From contig DASXKV010000050.1 in assembly GCA_036496605.1 (NCBI GenBank), forward strand, positions 1-64,000: DNA of 64,000 nt. Reading direction: 5' to 3'. Numbering within the stretch: the first letter of the stretch is position 1; the number at the start of each line of letters is the position of its first letter. The DNA is from Gemmatimonadaceae bacterium (GTDB taxonomy: Bacteria; Gemmatimonadota; Gemmatimonadetes; Gemmatimonadales; Gemmatimonadaceae). Positions 49,980-58,433 of this stretch are shown here, piece after piece. The translations under genes were made by a program, and so were the position numbers. The notes under the pieces were generated by a model, which was not told the origin of the DNA, made no database searches, and saw nothing but the letters and a program-made list of their open reading frames with translations.

Positions 49980-51371
49980 TTATTCCCCGCTCGGGAAGGT
50001 CTCCGGGACCTCGCCGACTCTCACCGGCAGATGCAGCGGCGATAGGGCGTGGGTCTCGTCGACGAAGATGAACGCGTCGTACCGGCGAGGGACGATCGTC
50101 GGCACGTAGTTGCCCCAGCGTTCGTGATCCGGATCGTAGACGACGCCAATGGCGCGATGGGCGATCGGCTCGTCGAGTCCGGGTAAGCCGCCATCGTTGG
50201 CGTCGTCGAAGACGAGAAGCGCGGCGCCGGTCGCGTCATCGCTATTCGCCACGGCGTTGTGCATGACGTCCTCCCAGCTCCCGGCGCGTGCCTCGGGAAC
50301 GCGCATCCGTTCCATTGGTGCGCCCCACTCCTCGCCCGCGATCACGCTTCCGCGATGCGAGCCGAGGCCCACGAGCACGACGCCTTGGCCATCGTGCGCC
50401 TGCCTCACGAGTTGGCCAACATTCACCATCCCGGCCGTCGCCATGTTGGTGAATCGCGCATCACCGATGTGCGTGTTGTGCTCCCAGACGATCGCCTTTG
50501 CGTCCGGATTCACCGCTCGATGGTAGGTCATCAGACGGTCCAGCGTGTCGACCATGTGATGATCGCGGACATTCCACGATTGCGATCCGCCCCGGACCAT
50601 GGTGCGATAGTACAGCTCGGCGTTCTTCGCGACGAGCGCATTCTGCTCGGCGTTGAACTGGGCCTCGCGGCCATCGCCATCATACTCGGCTGGCCGAGCT
50701 CGCAGCGAACGAAGAACGGAGACGGCCTCGTCCTCGCACGACGTCGGCACGAGGTAGGTCGCTCGAGCGTACTCCTGTTCGTCTTCGCCATAGGGCTCGA
50801 AGCAGCGATACGCCCGCTTGGCGCCTGCAGCGAGCTTCGGATCGATACGCTCGAGATAGTCGACGACCGCTCGCATCGAGTCCCACAGCGAATACACGTC
50901 GAGCCCGTAGAAACCGACTTTTCGATCGTCGCTCAGCCGACGCTGACCGTTGTAGCGCCGCAGCCATTCGACGAGATCGACGATCTCATCATTGGCCCAC
51001 ATCCACGTCGGCCAGCGCTCGAAGGCGTGCAAGACGTCGCGTGCGCTCGCGCCAGAGGCTGGATAGCTCTTCGCATAGCGATTGACGCGATAGCAGTCGG
51101 GCCAGTCGCCCTCGACAGCGATGAACGAGAAGCCCTTCTCGCGAACGAGCCGCTTCGAGAGCTCCGCACGCCACGTGTAATACTCCGAGGTGCCGTGAGA
51201 CGCCTCGCCGAGGAGGACGTATTGCGCGTCGCCGATGCGGTCGAGCAGCGGGTCGAGATCCGCCGCCGTGCGGAGCGGCTGAGCGCGTTGCCGCAGCTCG
51301 GCCGCAAGGGCACCGCCCTTTCCGCCGTCGTCCGATATGTTGCCGCGTGATCGGAACATCGCTCGTCCCAT
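49980..51371 (-). CDS. Erythromycin esterase family protein
   Basis: From ATG 51371 the protein has 463 residues. Motifs of the EreA-like family are GDAQYVLLGEASHGTSEYYTWRAELSKRLV with the catalytic His, FIAVEGDWPDCYRVNRY, ERWPTWMWANDE, FYGLDVYSLWDSM and AIVWEHNTHIGDARFTNM. Some relatives hydrolyse macrolide lactones; most have unknown substrates. No signal peptide is visible. The open frame upstream to 51689 overlaps the divergent gene and is rejected. Confidence 0.9.
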   Translation of the reverse strand: MGRAMFRSRGNISDDGGKGGALAAELRQRAQPLRTAADLDPLLDRIGDAQYVLLGEASHGTSEYYTWRAELSKRLVREKGFSFIAVEGDWPDCYRVNRYAKSYPASGASARDVLHAFERWPTWMWANDEIVDLVEWLRRYNGQRRLSDDRKVGFYGLDVYSLWDSMRAVVDYLERIDPKLAAGAKRAYRCFEPYGEDEQEYARATYLVPTSCEDEAVSVLRSLRARPAEYDGDGREAQFNAEQNALVAKNAELYYRTMVRGGSQSWNVRDHHMVDTLDRLMTYHRAVNPDAKAIVWEHNTHIGDARFTNMATAGMVNVGQLVRQAHDGQGVVLVGLGSHRGSVIAGEEWGAPMERMRVPEARAGSWEDVMHNAVANSDDATGAALLVFDDANDGGLPGLDEPIAHRAIGVVYDPDHERWGNYVPTIVPRRYDAFIFVDETHALSPLHLPVRVGEVPETFPSGE

Positions 51372-51506
51372 GAGATGCCTCCCAACCGCGATGCAAATTG
51401 GGGGCGCGCATACTGGACGAGCACGGGTTTCCGAGACATCCTCTGTGCGTCGTCCCTCAGGCACGGCGACGGCAAGCCTAACGAATCTCCCTCCCCGCCA
51501 AACGAC

Positions 51507-53228
51507 ATGCGCATCAAATCTTCGATCGTCTTCATTGCCATCCTCGCTGCTTGCTCGGTACGCCCCGAGCCACAGGCCCGGCAGCAGGGCGGCGCTCAGC
51601 AGTACGACCTGGTTATCACGAACGGCAAGATCGTCGACGGCACGGGCAATCCGTGGTTCTACGGCGACGTTGCCATCAGCGGCGACCACATCGCGCGAAT
51701 CGCCCCGGCCGGCATGCTCGCGGACGCCGGTGCGAAGGAGAAGATCGACGCGAAGGGACTCGTCGTCGCACCGGGCGTCATCGATATACAGGCGCAGTCA
51801 TACCCGGAGCTCCTCACTGGAGACAGCCGCGTCGTCAGCATGATCACGCAGGGCGTGACGACGATGATCCTCGGCGAAGGCGACACGCCGGCGCCAGCCA
51901 ACGACAAGATCTTCCAGTCGTCGGCCGCGATCGCAATGGATACGTCGCTGCAGCGCGTCCTGAAGGGCTTCACTGGTCCGCGTGGTTTCGACGCATGGCT
52001 CCGCGCAATGGAAAAGCACACGATGTCCGTCAACGTCGGCTCATTCGTCGGCGCCGGGACTGTGCGCGCTTACTCGAAAGGAATGACAGAGGGCCCAGCG
52101 AACGCGGCGGAATTGGACACGATGCGGCTCGTCGTTCGCGACGCGATGCTCGATGGCGCGTTCGGCGTCGGCAGCGCGCTCATCTACCCACCCGGGAGCT
52201 ACGCGTCGACGACGGAGCTCATCGAGGAGGCGAAGGCAATGGCGCCCCTCGGCGGCGTGTACATCACGCACATGCGGTCCGAAGGCGATCGCTTGGTCGA
52301 AGCCGTGGATGAGGCGATCAAGATTGGCCACGACGGTGGTGTCCCGGTAGAGATCTACCATCTGAAGGCCGCGGGCGTACGCAACTGGCCGAAAGCGAAG
52401 CAGGTCGTCGCCAAGATCGACTCGGCGCGCGCCGCAGGACAGGACGTCGCTACCGATCAGTATCCGTATGTCGCAGGGCAGAACAACCTTTCGTCGTGCA
52501 TCCCGCCGTGGGCGCACGCCGACGGCAAGCTCATCGACCGTCTCCACGACGCGCCGACGCGCGCGAAGATCAAGGCGGAGATGACGAGCGAGCACGCGTC
52601 GTTCGAGAGTCTGTGCATGGCGGCGACCCCGAAGGGCGTCGAGGTGGTCGGCTTCACTGTGGATTCGCTCAAGAAATACGAAGGAAAACGACTCAATGAG
52701 ATCGCCCAGGCGATGCACAAGGACTGGTCGGAGGCGCTGATGGACCTAACGATCGCCGAGCAAAATCGGCTTGGTCAGGTCATCTTCATCGCATCCGACT
52801 CGAACGTGGCGATGCAGGTGCGACAGCCGTGGATGAAGTTCGGGACGGACGCCGAGGCGTTTGATCCGGACAGCGCGAAGATCTCGACGCACCCACGGGC
52901 CTACGGGACGTATCCGCGCATCCTCGGCCGCTTCGTACGGGATCAGCGAATCCTGACGCTCGAGGATGCCGTACGAAAGATGACCAGCGCCGTCGCCGAC
53001 CGGCTGAGTATTCGCGACCGCGGCGAGCTGCGCGAAGGGATGTACGCCGATGTAATGGTGTTCGACCCCAACACGATCATCGACCGCGCGACGTACGAGA
53101 AGCCGCACCAGCTGTCGGTGGGGATGAAGTACGTGATCGTAAACGGTGTGGCCGTGGTGAGTGACGGAAAGGTGACGGGGGCGAAGCCGGGAAAGCTCGT
53201 TAGGGGACCGGCGTACCGGGGAGAATAG
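51507..53228 (+). CDS. N-acyl-D-amino-acid deacylase-like amidohydrolase, lipoprotein
   Basis: From ATG 51507 the protein has 573 residues. It begins with a lipoprotein signal (SSIVFIAILAACSVRPEP, lipobox LAAC). The amidohydrolase barrel follows: DLVITNGKIVDGTGNPWFYGDVAI, VVAPGVIDIQAQSYPELL, VYITHMRSEG, VEIYHLKAAG with the lysine usually carboxylated, IASDSN and the C-terminal LREGMYADVMVFDP. The first metal motif, normally HxH, reads Gln-Ala-Gln, so the metal site must be altered. It probably acts in the periplasm on an N-acylated amino acid or peptide. Confidence 0.85.
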   Translation: MRIKSSIVFIAILAACSVRPEPQARQQGGAQQYDLVITNGKIVDGTGNPWFYGDVAISGDHIARIAPAGMLADAGAKEKIDAKGLVVAPGVIDIQAQSYPELLTGDSRVVSMITQGVTTMILGEGDTPAPANDKIFQSSAAIAMDTSLQRVLKGFTGPRGFDAWLRAMEKHTMSVNVGSFVGAGTVRAYSKGMTEGPANAAELDTMRLVVRDAMLDGAFGVGSALIYPPGSYASTTELIEEAKAMAPLGGVYITHMRSEGDRLVEAVDEAIKIGHDGGVPVEIYHLKAAGVRNWPKAKQVVAKIDSARAAGQDVATDQYPYVAGQNNLSSCIPPWAHADGKLIDRLHDAPTRAKIKAEMTSEHASFESLCMAATPKGVEVVGFTVDSLKKYEGKRLNEIAQAMHKDWSEALMDLTIAEQNRLGQVIFIASDSNVAMQVRQPWMKFGTDAEAFDPDSAKISTHPRAYGTYPRILGRFVRDQRILTLEDAVRKMTSAVADRLSIRDRGELREGMYADVMVFDPNTIIDRATYEKPHQLSVGMKYVIVNGVAVVSDGKVTGAKPGKLVRGPAYRGE

Positions 53229-53254
53229 CTTCGAGGAAGGCGATAAGACTACGC

Positions 53255-55294
53255 ATGCAAACGTTGTCCGCACATGAGCCACTGAGTCGCTCGCTAGCGC
53301 CGTCGCTTCTTTCGCCTGACGAGCGGACCACGCTTCTCTGGGTGTGCGGAACGCTGTTCCCTCGGCTCGATCCGGCGCCGGGTGACGAGCCCGAGCTCTT
53401 CACCGCCGACGGTGTTTCGTTAGGCGTTCCAGCGGCAATCGAGGAAGCCCTGGCGGCGGTGCCGGCGGAGCAGGTGCAAGACTTTCGGCTCCTGCTCCGC
53501 GCGCTCGACCACCCTCTCTTCATGCTCGGACTCGCCGGCAAGCCGCGGTCCTTCCGTTCGCTGCGCGCAGAAGAACGGGAGCGCGTACTGCTCTCGATGG
53601 CGACGAGCTCCGTCCCGCTGGCACGTAAGGGATTCCAGGCGGTGAAGCGGCTGGCCTCGTTCCTGTTTTACTCGCTCATGGACGAACGGCGTGCCAATCC
53701 AACATGGAATGGAATTGGTTACGTGCCGCTGCCTAACGCAGCGGCGCGTGATACCTCGCTCCGACTGACGAACGTCGATGGTCCGGTCCAGCTGGAGGCC
53801 GACGCGTGCATCATCGGCTCGGGCGCCGGCGGCGGAGTCGTCGCGGCCGAGCTCGCACGCGCTGGACTGCGGGTTGTCCTGCTCGAGCAGGGTCCGGGCG
53901 ATCAAGCAGCACAGTTCGATCAACGCGAGATCGTCGGTATGCAGCGGCTCTACCTCGATCGCGCAACGACGTCGTCGCGTGATCTGGGCGTCACGATCCT
54001 TGCTGGGGCGTGTGTCGGCGGTGGAACATCCCTGAACTGGCAAACGTCGCTGCCATTGCCGGACGCGATTCGCGACGAGTGGGCGGCGGTTTCCGGCGTG
54101 GCGATGTTCACGGACTCGCGCTTCACGGAGGCGCTGGACGCCGTGTGTGAGCGGCTCAACGTCGGCACGGTCGAGAGCGTGATCAATGCGAACAACGAGG
54201 CGTTGCGGCGCGGCTGTACGGCGTTAGGCTGGTCCTGGCGTCACGTTCCGCGGAATGCGCATGGTTGCGACCCAACGCAGTGCGGGTCGTGCATGTACGG
54301 TTGCCGCCATGGCGGCAAGCAGGGGACGGCGGTCACGTTCCTTGCCGACGCGCAGCGGCTCGGCGACGTGACGATCATGCCGAACTGTCGCGTCACACGC
54401 GTGACTCACTATCGTGGCCGCGTGGCCGGGGTGCACGCGGTCGCGCGGGATGCCGATTCGTCCATGGGACGGGAGTTTGCGATTGGCGTGCGTGCGCCGA
54501 TCGTCGTCGCCGCCGCGGGCGGTCTCGAGACGCCGGCGCTCCTGCTCCGCTCGGGAATGCGGCATGCATCGTTAGGCAGGAATCTCTTCCTCCACCCCGC
54601 GAGCGCGGTGTTCGGCATGTACGCCGAGCCGATACGACCGTGGGATGGCCCGCCGCAAACCATAATGTCCGAGGAACACGCGGCGCTCGACGGGAATTTC
54701 GGAGTCCGTCTCGAGCTCGCCGACGCACACCCCGGGATGTTGGCACTCTCGATGCCATGGCTTGGCGCGCGCGACCACCGGCGGCGCATGCAGCGTGCGG
54801 CGCACGTCAGCGCGACCGTCGTACTCGTCCGGGATGGCGAAGGGGGCCGCATTCGCGTTCGGCGCGAGAGTCGCGCGATCGAGTACCGACCGGGCGGGCG
54901 CGAGCTGTCGCACCTCAAGCGCGGGATTGCGGCCGCGGTGCGCGCGCACATCGCGGCGGGCGCGGAAGAGATCATCACCCTCCACTCGCGGCCGCACGTC
55001 TTGCAGGCGAAGCAGGCGTCGAAGGCAGCTGTCGACCAGTTCTCCACGCGCGTTCTCACCAGTGCGGTCGACCGCAACTGGTCGACGCTGTTCAGTGCGC
55101 ATCAGATGGGGGCGTGCCGCCTGGGCGCCGATCCCCGCACTGCAGTGTGCGACGAGCGAGGTGCCGTTCGGGGAATCACCGGTCTATTCGTCGCCGACGC
55201 GAGTCTCTTCCCCGCGTCCTCCGGCGTGAACCCGATGATTACAATCATGGGACTGGCAAAAATCATCGGAGCGGGGATAGCAGATCGGGGCTAG
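53255..55294 (+). CDS. GMC-family oxidoreductase with N-terminal extra domain
   Basis: The 679-residue protein has about 165 residues of helical domain (LSPDERTTLLWVCGTLFPRL) like that of long-chain alcohol oxidases. The FAD domain follows: DACIIGSGAGGGVVAAELARAGLRVVLLEQG and GACVGGGTSLNWQ. The C-terminal GMC signature is SAHQMGACRLG with ITGLFVADASLFPASSGVNPM. A short cysteine-rich loop (GCDPTQCGSCMYGCRHGGKQ) lies near residue 350. It likely oxidises an alcohol. The electron acceptor is not predictable. A Shine-Dalgarno (GAGGAAGG) precedes the ATG, and the alcohol dehydrogenase gene follows 30 bases later. Confidence 0.88.
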   Translation: MQTLSAHEPLSRSLAPSLLSPDERTTLLWVCGTLFPRLDPAPGDEPELFTADGVSLGVPAAIEEALAAVPAEQVQDFRLLLRALDHPLFMLGLAGKPRSFRSLRAEERERVLLSMATSSVPLARKGFQAVKRLASFLFYSLMDERRANPTWNGIGYVPLPNAAARDTSLRLTNVDGPVQLEADACIIGSGAGGGVVAAELARAGLRVVLLEQGPGDQAAQFDQREIVGMQRLYLDRATTSSRDLGVTILAGACVGGGTSLNWQTSLPLPDAIRDEWAAVSGVAMFTDSRFTEALDAVCERLNVGTVESVINANNEALRRGCTALGWSWRHVPRNAHGCDPTQCGSCMYGCRHGGKQGTAVTFLADAQRLGDVTIMPNCRVTRVTHYRGRVAGVHAVARDADSSMGREFAIGVRAPIVVAAAGGLETPALLLRSGMRHASLGRNLFLHPASAVFGMYAEPIRPWDGPPQTIMSEEHAALDGNFGVRLELADAHPGMLALSMPWLGARDHRRRMQRAAHVSATVVLVRDGEGGRIRVRRESRAIEYRPGGRELSHLKRGIAAAVRAHIAAGAEEIITLHSRPHVLQAKQASKAAVDQFSTRVLTSAVDRNWSTLFSAHQMGACRLGADPRTAVCDERGAVRGITGLFVADASLFPASSGVNPMITIMGLAKIIGAGIADRG

Positions 55295-55324
55295 GGGCAA
55301 GCGACCGGGGGCAAGGGAATTCGG

Positions 55325-56311
55325 ATGCACGCGATGGTGCTGGAGCGGCCGCGGTCGGAGTTGATAGAACGTGAAATTCCGCGGCCGGCGCCGGCGTCGG
55401 GACAGGTATTGATTCGCGTCCGCGCATGCGCGGTCTGTCGTACGGACCTCCACATCATCGACGGAGAGCTCACGCAGCCAAAGCTGCCACTCGTCCTTGG
55501 GCACGAGATCGTCGGCGTCGTGGACGAGGCGCCCGGTGACAGCCGATTCCATCGCGGCGATCGCGTCGGCGTACCGTGGCTGGGCTGGACGTGTGGCGTC
55601 TGCGTCTACTGCACTACCGGACGCGAGAACCTCTGCGATCGCGCGCGTTTCACCGGCTATGACATCGATGGCGGATATGCGGAGTATTGCGTGGCCGACG
55701 CGCGATACTGTTTTCCGATCGTGGGTGAGTACGACGACGCACACGCCGCGCCGCTACTCTGCGCGGGACTGATCGGTTATCGGTCGCTGCGGCTCGCGGG
55801 CGATCCCGCGATCGCGAAGCGCCTCGGTATTTACGGCTTCGGCGCGGCCGCGCACCTGATTACTCAGGTGGCCGTCGCCCGGGGCCAGCGAGTATTCGCG
55901 TTCACACGGCGGGGCGACGACGCATCACAAGGCTTCGCCCGCTCGATGGGAGCGGAATGGGCAGGAGCGACTGACGAGCATCCCGAACCGCTCGACGCAG
56001 CAATCATCTTCGCCCCGGCAGGTGAGCTCGTGCCGACGGCGCTACGCGCGACGGCGAAGGGCGGTGTTGTCGTCTGCGCGGGCATTCACATGAGCGATAT
56101 CCCAGCATTCCCTTACGACATTCTTTGGGGAGAGCGAACCATCCGGTCCGTGGCCAATCTCACTCGGCAGGATGCCGACGAGTTTCTCACACTGGCACCG
56201 AGGGTGCCTCTACACACGGAGGTTCAGTGTTTTGCGCTGAACGCAGCGAATGAGGCCGTGAAGGCGCACCGATCGGGACGTCTTCGTGGTGCCGCCGTGC
56301 TCGTGCCGTAG
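55325..56311 (+). CDS. Zinc-dependent alcohol dehydrogenase
   Basis: The 328-residue medium-chain dehydrogenase has the catalytic zinc ligands (CAVCRTDLH, GHEIVGVV), the structural zinc cysteines (GWTCGVCVYCTTGRENLCDRA) and a shortened Rossmann loop (IYGFGAAAHLITQVA). It belongs to the AdhA-like group acting on alcohols and aldehydes with NAD(P). It is co-directional with the GMC oxidoreductase, which may act on the same pathway. It ends at a palindromic spacer. Confidence 0.92.
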   Translation: MHAMVLERPRSELIEREIPRPAPASGQVLIRVRACAVCRTDLHIIDGELTQPKLPLVLGHEIVGVVDEAPGDSRFHRGDRVGVPWLGWTCGVCVYCTTGRENLCDRARFTGYDIDGGYAEYCVADARYCFPIVGEYDDAHAAPLLCAGLIGYRSLRLAGDPAIAKRLGIYGFGAAAHLITQVAVARGQRVFAFTRRGDDASQGFARSMGAEWAGATDEHPEPLDAAIIFAPAGELVPTALRATAKGGVVVCAGIHMSDIPAFPYDILWGERTIRSVANLTRQDADEFLTLAPRVPLHTEVQCFALNAANEAVKAHRSGRLRGAAVLVP

Positions 56312-56373
56312 CTGGTTGCTGGTTGCTGGTTGCTAGTCGACTTCGCCAACCACCAACCACCAACCAGCAGCTA
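56309..56373. repeat. Intergenic quasi-simple inverted repeat
   Basis: TAGCTGGTTGCTGGTTGCTG on the left is complemented by CCAACCACCAACCAGCAGCTA on the right with a few mismatches. It begins at the stop codon of the alcohol dehydrogenase gene. Confidence 0.65.
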
Positions 56374-56404
56374 CTCTCTCAACTCCATCCCCCTCGATCG
56401 CCCA

Positions 56405-56809
56405 ATGCACGTTCAATACGTCGCCCTTTGCGATACGGTCATTCTCGGCAACGACGGCCGGCCCTCGTTGATCGGTGTCTTCAACGATCTCCAGGTTCCA
56501 ACGATCCCCTTCACGCTGCCGCGTTTGGCGTTCGCGGCGCGCATTCTCTTCACTCGCGAGGAGGTTGGGCAAAGCCACCGGGTCGAAGTGGCGATGAGCG
56601 ATCCGTCGGGGAAGGAAATCGGACGGCCGGGCGGCGAGGTGTCGCTGCCGGCAATGCCCACGGGTCTCGAGTCCGTCTCCGTGGATCTGCCGCTCGTGTT
56701 CGATCTCTTCAATGTCGCGACGGCGGGACGGTACACGTTTCTGCTTCACGTCGACGGTACGCCGACGGCGGCCGTGCAGCTGAGCATCCGCCAAGCGGCA
56801 AATGCGTGA
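56405..56809 (+). CDS. DUF6941-like protein of unknown function
   Basis: From ATG 56405 the protein has 134 residues. It starts MHVQYVALCDTVILGNDGRPSLIGVFNDLQ, a pattern of a conserved beta-rich family of unknown function, and continues PRLAFAARILFTREEVGQSH and PLVFDLFNVATAGRYTFLLHVDG. It is cytosolic. The upstream frame (to 56330) reads through the palindromic spacer and is discarded. Confidence 0.72.
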   Translation: MHVQYVALCDTVILGNDGRPSLIGVFNDLQVPTIPFTLPRLAFAARILFTREEVGQSHRVEVAMSDPSGKEIGRPGGEVSLPAMPTGLESVSVDLPLVFDLFNVATAGRYTFLLHVDGTPTAAVQLSIRQAANA

Positions 56810-56868
56810 GGTTGGTAGAGGGTAGAGGTGGGTAGGCAACCAACTACCAGCAACCAACTACCACCTAG
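56809..56868. repeat. Intergenic quasi-simple inverted repeat between convergent genes
   Basis: AGGTTGGTAGAGGGTAGAGG faces CAACCAACTACCAGCAACCA and ACTACCACCTAG. The arms pair imperfectly and reach the stop codon of the gene on the other strand. Confidence 0.5.
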
Positions 56869-57401
56869 TCCGCCTGCGATGATCTCGGTCCTGGCGGGAG
56901 CAACGAGTACGTCGAAACCACCGCCTCGCTTCGCTCGAGGAGTTGACGCGCGACGTCTGGTGCGCGGCCCTGGGCGAGCGCGACGAGGCGCGCCAGGTAA
57001 TCCATCAAGGCGTTCGCGCGAAGGCCGCCCACGCCATCACGCCAGAGCGTGATGTTCCGCCATGCTCCGCGCCACGTTCGATTTGTCAGAACTTTGATCT
57101 GGCCATGCTCGTCGAGCACGAGAGCGCCATGGAGATTCCGAATCGCAAGGGTTTCGGCATCCTCGATCGAGCGACCGGTGAGCGCCCAATGCTCCATTCG
57201 AGACTGACGCAGTGGCAGGCGGTCGCTCGGGATCGTTGCGAGCTCGAGGACCTGCCGCATGGTAACGATCGCGGACGCAAGCGCCGCGACGCGCGATTCT
57301 TCGGCGGCGGTGAGCTCGGTAGAGTATCGTGTCATCTCGCTGCACCTCGCAACGAGGTCAGCCAGCGCTGCCGGAGTTGGGACTTCCGTCGGATTGGGCA
57401 T
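56865..57401 (-). CDS. Protein of unknown function
   Basis: From ATG 57401 (preceded by an in-frame TTG) the protein has 178 residues. It is mostly helical: AALADLVARCSEMTRYSTELTAAEESRVAALASAIVTM. A central part (TLAIRNLHGALVLDEHGQIKVLTNRTWRGAWRNITLW) may form a small beta sheet. No family or motif is recognised. No signal peptide or membrane segment is present. It is divergent from the following gene. Confidence 0.6.
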   Translation of the reverse strand: MPNPTEVPTPAALADLVARCSEMTRYSTELTAAEESRVAALASAIVTMRQVLELATIPSDRLPLRQSRMEHWALTGRSIEDAETLAIRNLHGALVLDEHGQIKVLTNRTWRGAWRNITLWRDGVGGLRANALMDYLARLVALAQGRAPDVARQLLERSEAVVSTYSLLPPGPRSSQAD

Positions 57402-57599
57402 CAAAGAACAGCGAAGACTCGGCTACAGTATGCAGGGCAGCGAGAATGGTGCCTGTGCACCGGCAAGAGTAATGATTGCACGAAATCGTGTCGTGACGTG
57501 CATCACACTGCGCTGCACCGGTTTCCAGCGTTTCTGCCTAACGTCAGACGAATTTGGACGCTCGGTTATCATCGATTTCGAGTGTGAGGAGACCAGGAA

Positions 57600-57947
57600 A
57601 TGACGCGCTCGGAGCAGGCAGTTCAGGTCTGGCAGGTGCTCGTGAGTGCCGCCTTCTACCGTCAGACACTCACATACACCCTTCTCGCCGATCGGATCGG
57701 TCTCGACGGCGGTGCTTTGAGCCAGGCGCTCGGAATGGTGAGCCGGTACTGCTCGCTGAAGCAGCTGCCTCCCCTTCCGGTCCTGGTGGTGCGCTCGGAC
57801 GCCGGCATTCCCGCAGACGATCTCACCTGGACGACCGATGTCGACTTCGCGCGCGAGGCGGTCTACTCGACGGAGTGGTACAAGCTCAAGCCGCCCTCAG
57901 CGAACGACTTTGTCCTAGTAGAGAACATGGGCGTGGGAGAGAACTGA
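57600..57947 (+). CDS. Protein of unknown function, possible winged helix
   Basis: The 115-residue protein starts at ATG 57600 with a good purine-rich stretch upstream (GAGGAGACCAGGAA). The first 60 residues (VWQVLVSAAFYRQTLTYTLLADRIGLDGGALSQALGMVSRYC) look like a winged-helix fold. Then come PPLPVLVVRSDAGIPADDL and an acidic end. DNA binding is possible but unproven. No family is recognised. Confidence 0.7.
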   Translation: MTRSEQAVQVWQVLVSAAFYRQTLTYTLLADRIGLDGGALSQALGMVSRYCSLKQLPPLPVLVVRSDAGIPADDLTWTTDVDFAREAVYSTEWYKLKPPSANDFVLVENMGVGEN

Positions 57948-58020
57948 AGCCGGCGCCGAAAGGCGCAACTGCTGAAGACGCAACTGATGACGCGTCGTCC
58001 GGCAGTCGCGCCCTGCGTCT

Positions 58021-58287
58021 TCAGGATTTTTTTCGGGTCCTCTCGTCGACTTCACCGGTACGAGAATCCAGTGCGGCCTGCGTCGAGTCGAGTGACGTCA
58101 TTCCTCGACCGATCACGCGACGGCCCGTCGTGGAACTGGAGGAGGCACTCCGCGAGCTACTGGTGCGCGACGAGCTGGAGGCGCTGCGTGCGCTGCTGAC
58201 GTTCTTGCCTTGCGACTTGCTGCTGCCTTTACTCGAGCCGCCCTTTCCACCGCTCGCGCTCGTACCACCGCTGCTCCGTTTCGGCAT
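58021..58287 (-). CDS. Small Ser/Lys/Arg-rich protein
   Basis: The 88-residue protein has a strong Shine-Dalgarno (GAGGA, five bases before ATG 58287) and mostly G or C at third codon positions. Residues 1-55 are low complexity (SSGGTSASGGKGGSSKGSSK, then repeated SSSS and Arg). The C-terminal part, RRVIGRGMTSLDSTQAALDSRTGEVDE, is more ordinary. It is probably disordered. Function is unknown; nucleic-acid binding is only a guess. An opposing frame on the plus strand seems to be its shadow. Confidence 0.5.
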   Translation of the reverse strand: MPKRSSGGTSASGGKGGSSKGSSKSQGKNVSSARSASSSSRTSSSRSASSSSTTGRRVIGRGMTSLDSTQAALDSRTGEVDERTRKKS

Positions 58288-58433
58288 GTTGATCCTCGGG
58301 TGAAAGACATCGGCATCGCGCGCACGCTGCGTGCCGCGCGGACGCGCGAAAATGGCGGGCGTTCAATCGGTCGTTACCTTCTTAGGCGCGCTTGCTTCTG
58401 ATCGCAATCCAACGCCTCCGGTTCCGACTCTCG

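Noticed and set aside
50259-51350. Plus-strand 363-residue frame
   Set aside because: It lies fully antisense to the erythromycin esterase gene, whose family motifs are unmistakable.
49899-56868. GGTTGGTGG/CCAACCACC tracts as CRISPR or G-quadruplex arrays
   Set aside because: No regular repeat-spacer structure is present, and G runs are mostly two bases long. They are better described as imperfect hairpins.
57554-58303. Plus-strand 249-residue frame ending LVPPLLRFGMLILG
   Set aside because: It overlaps the better supported 57600-57947 gene in another frame and is antisense to the Ser-rich small gene.
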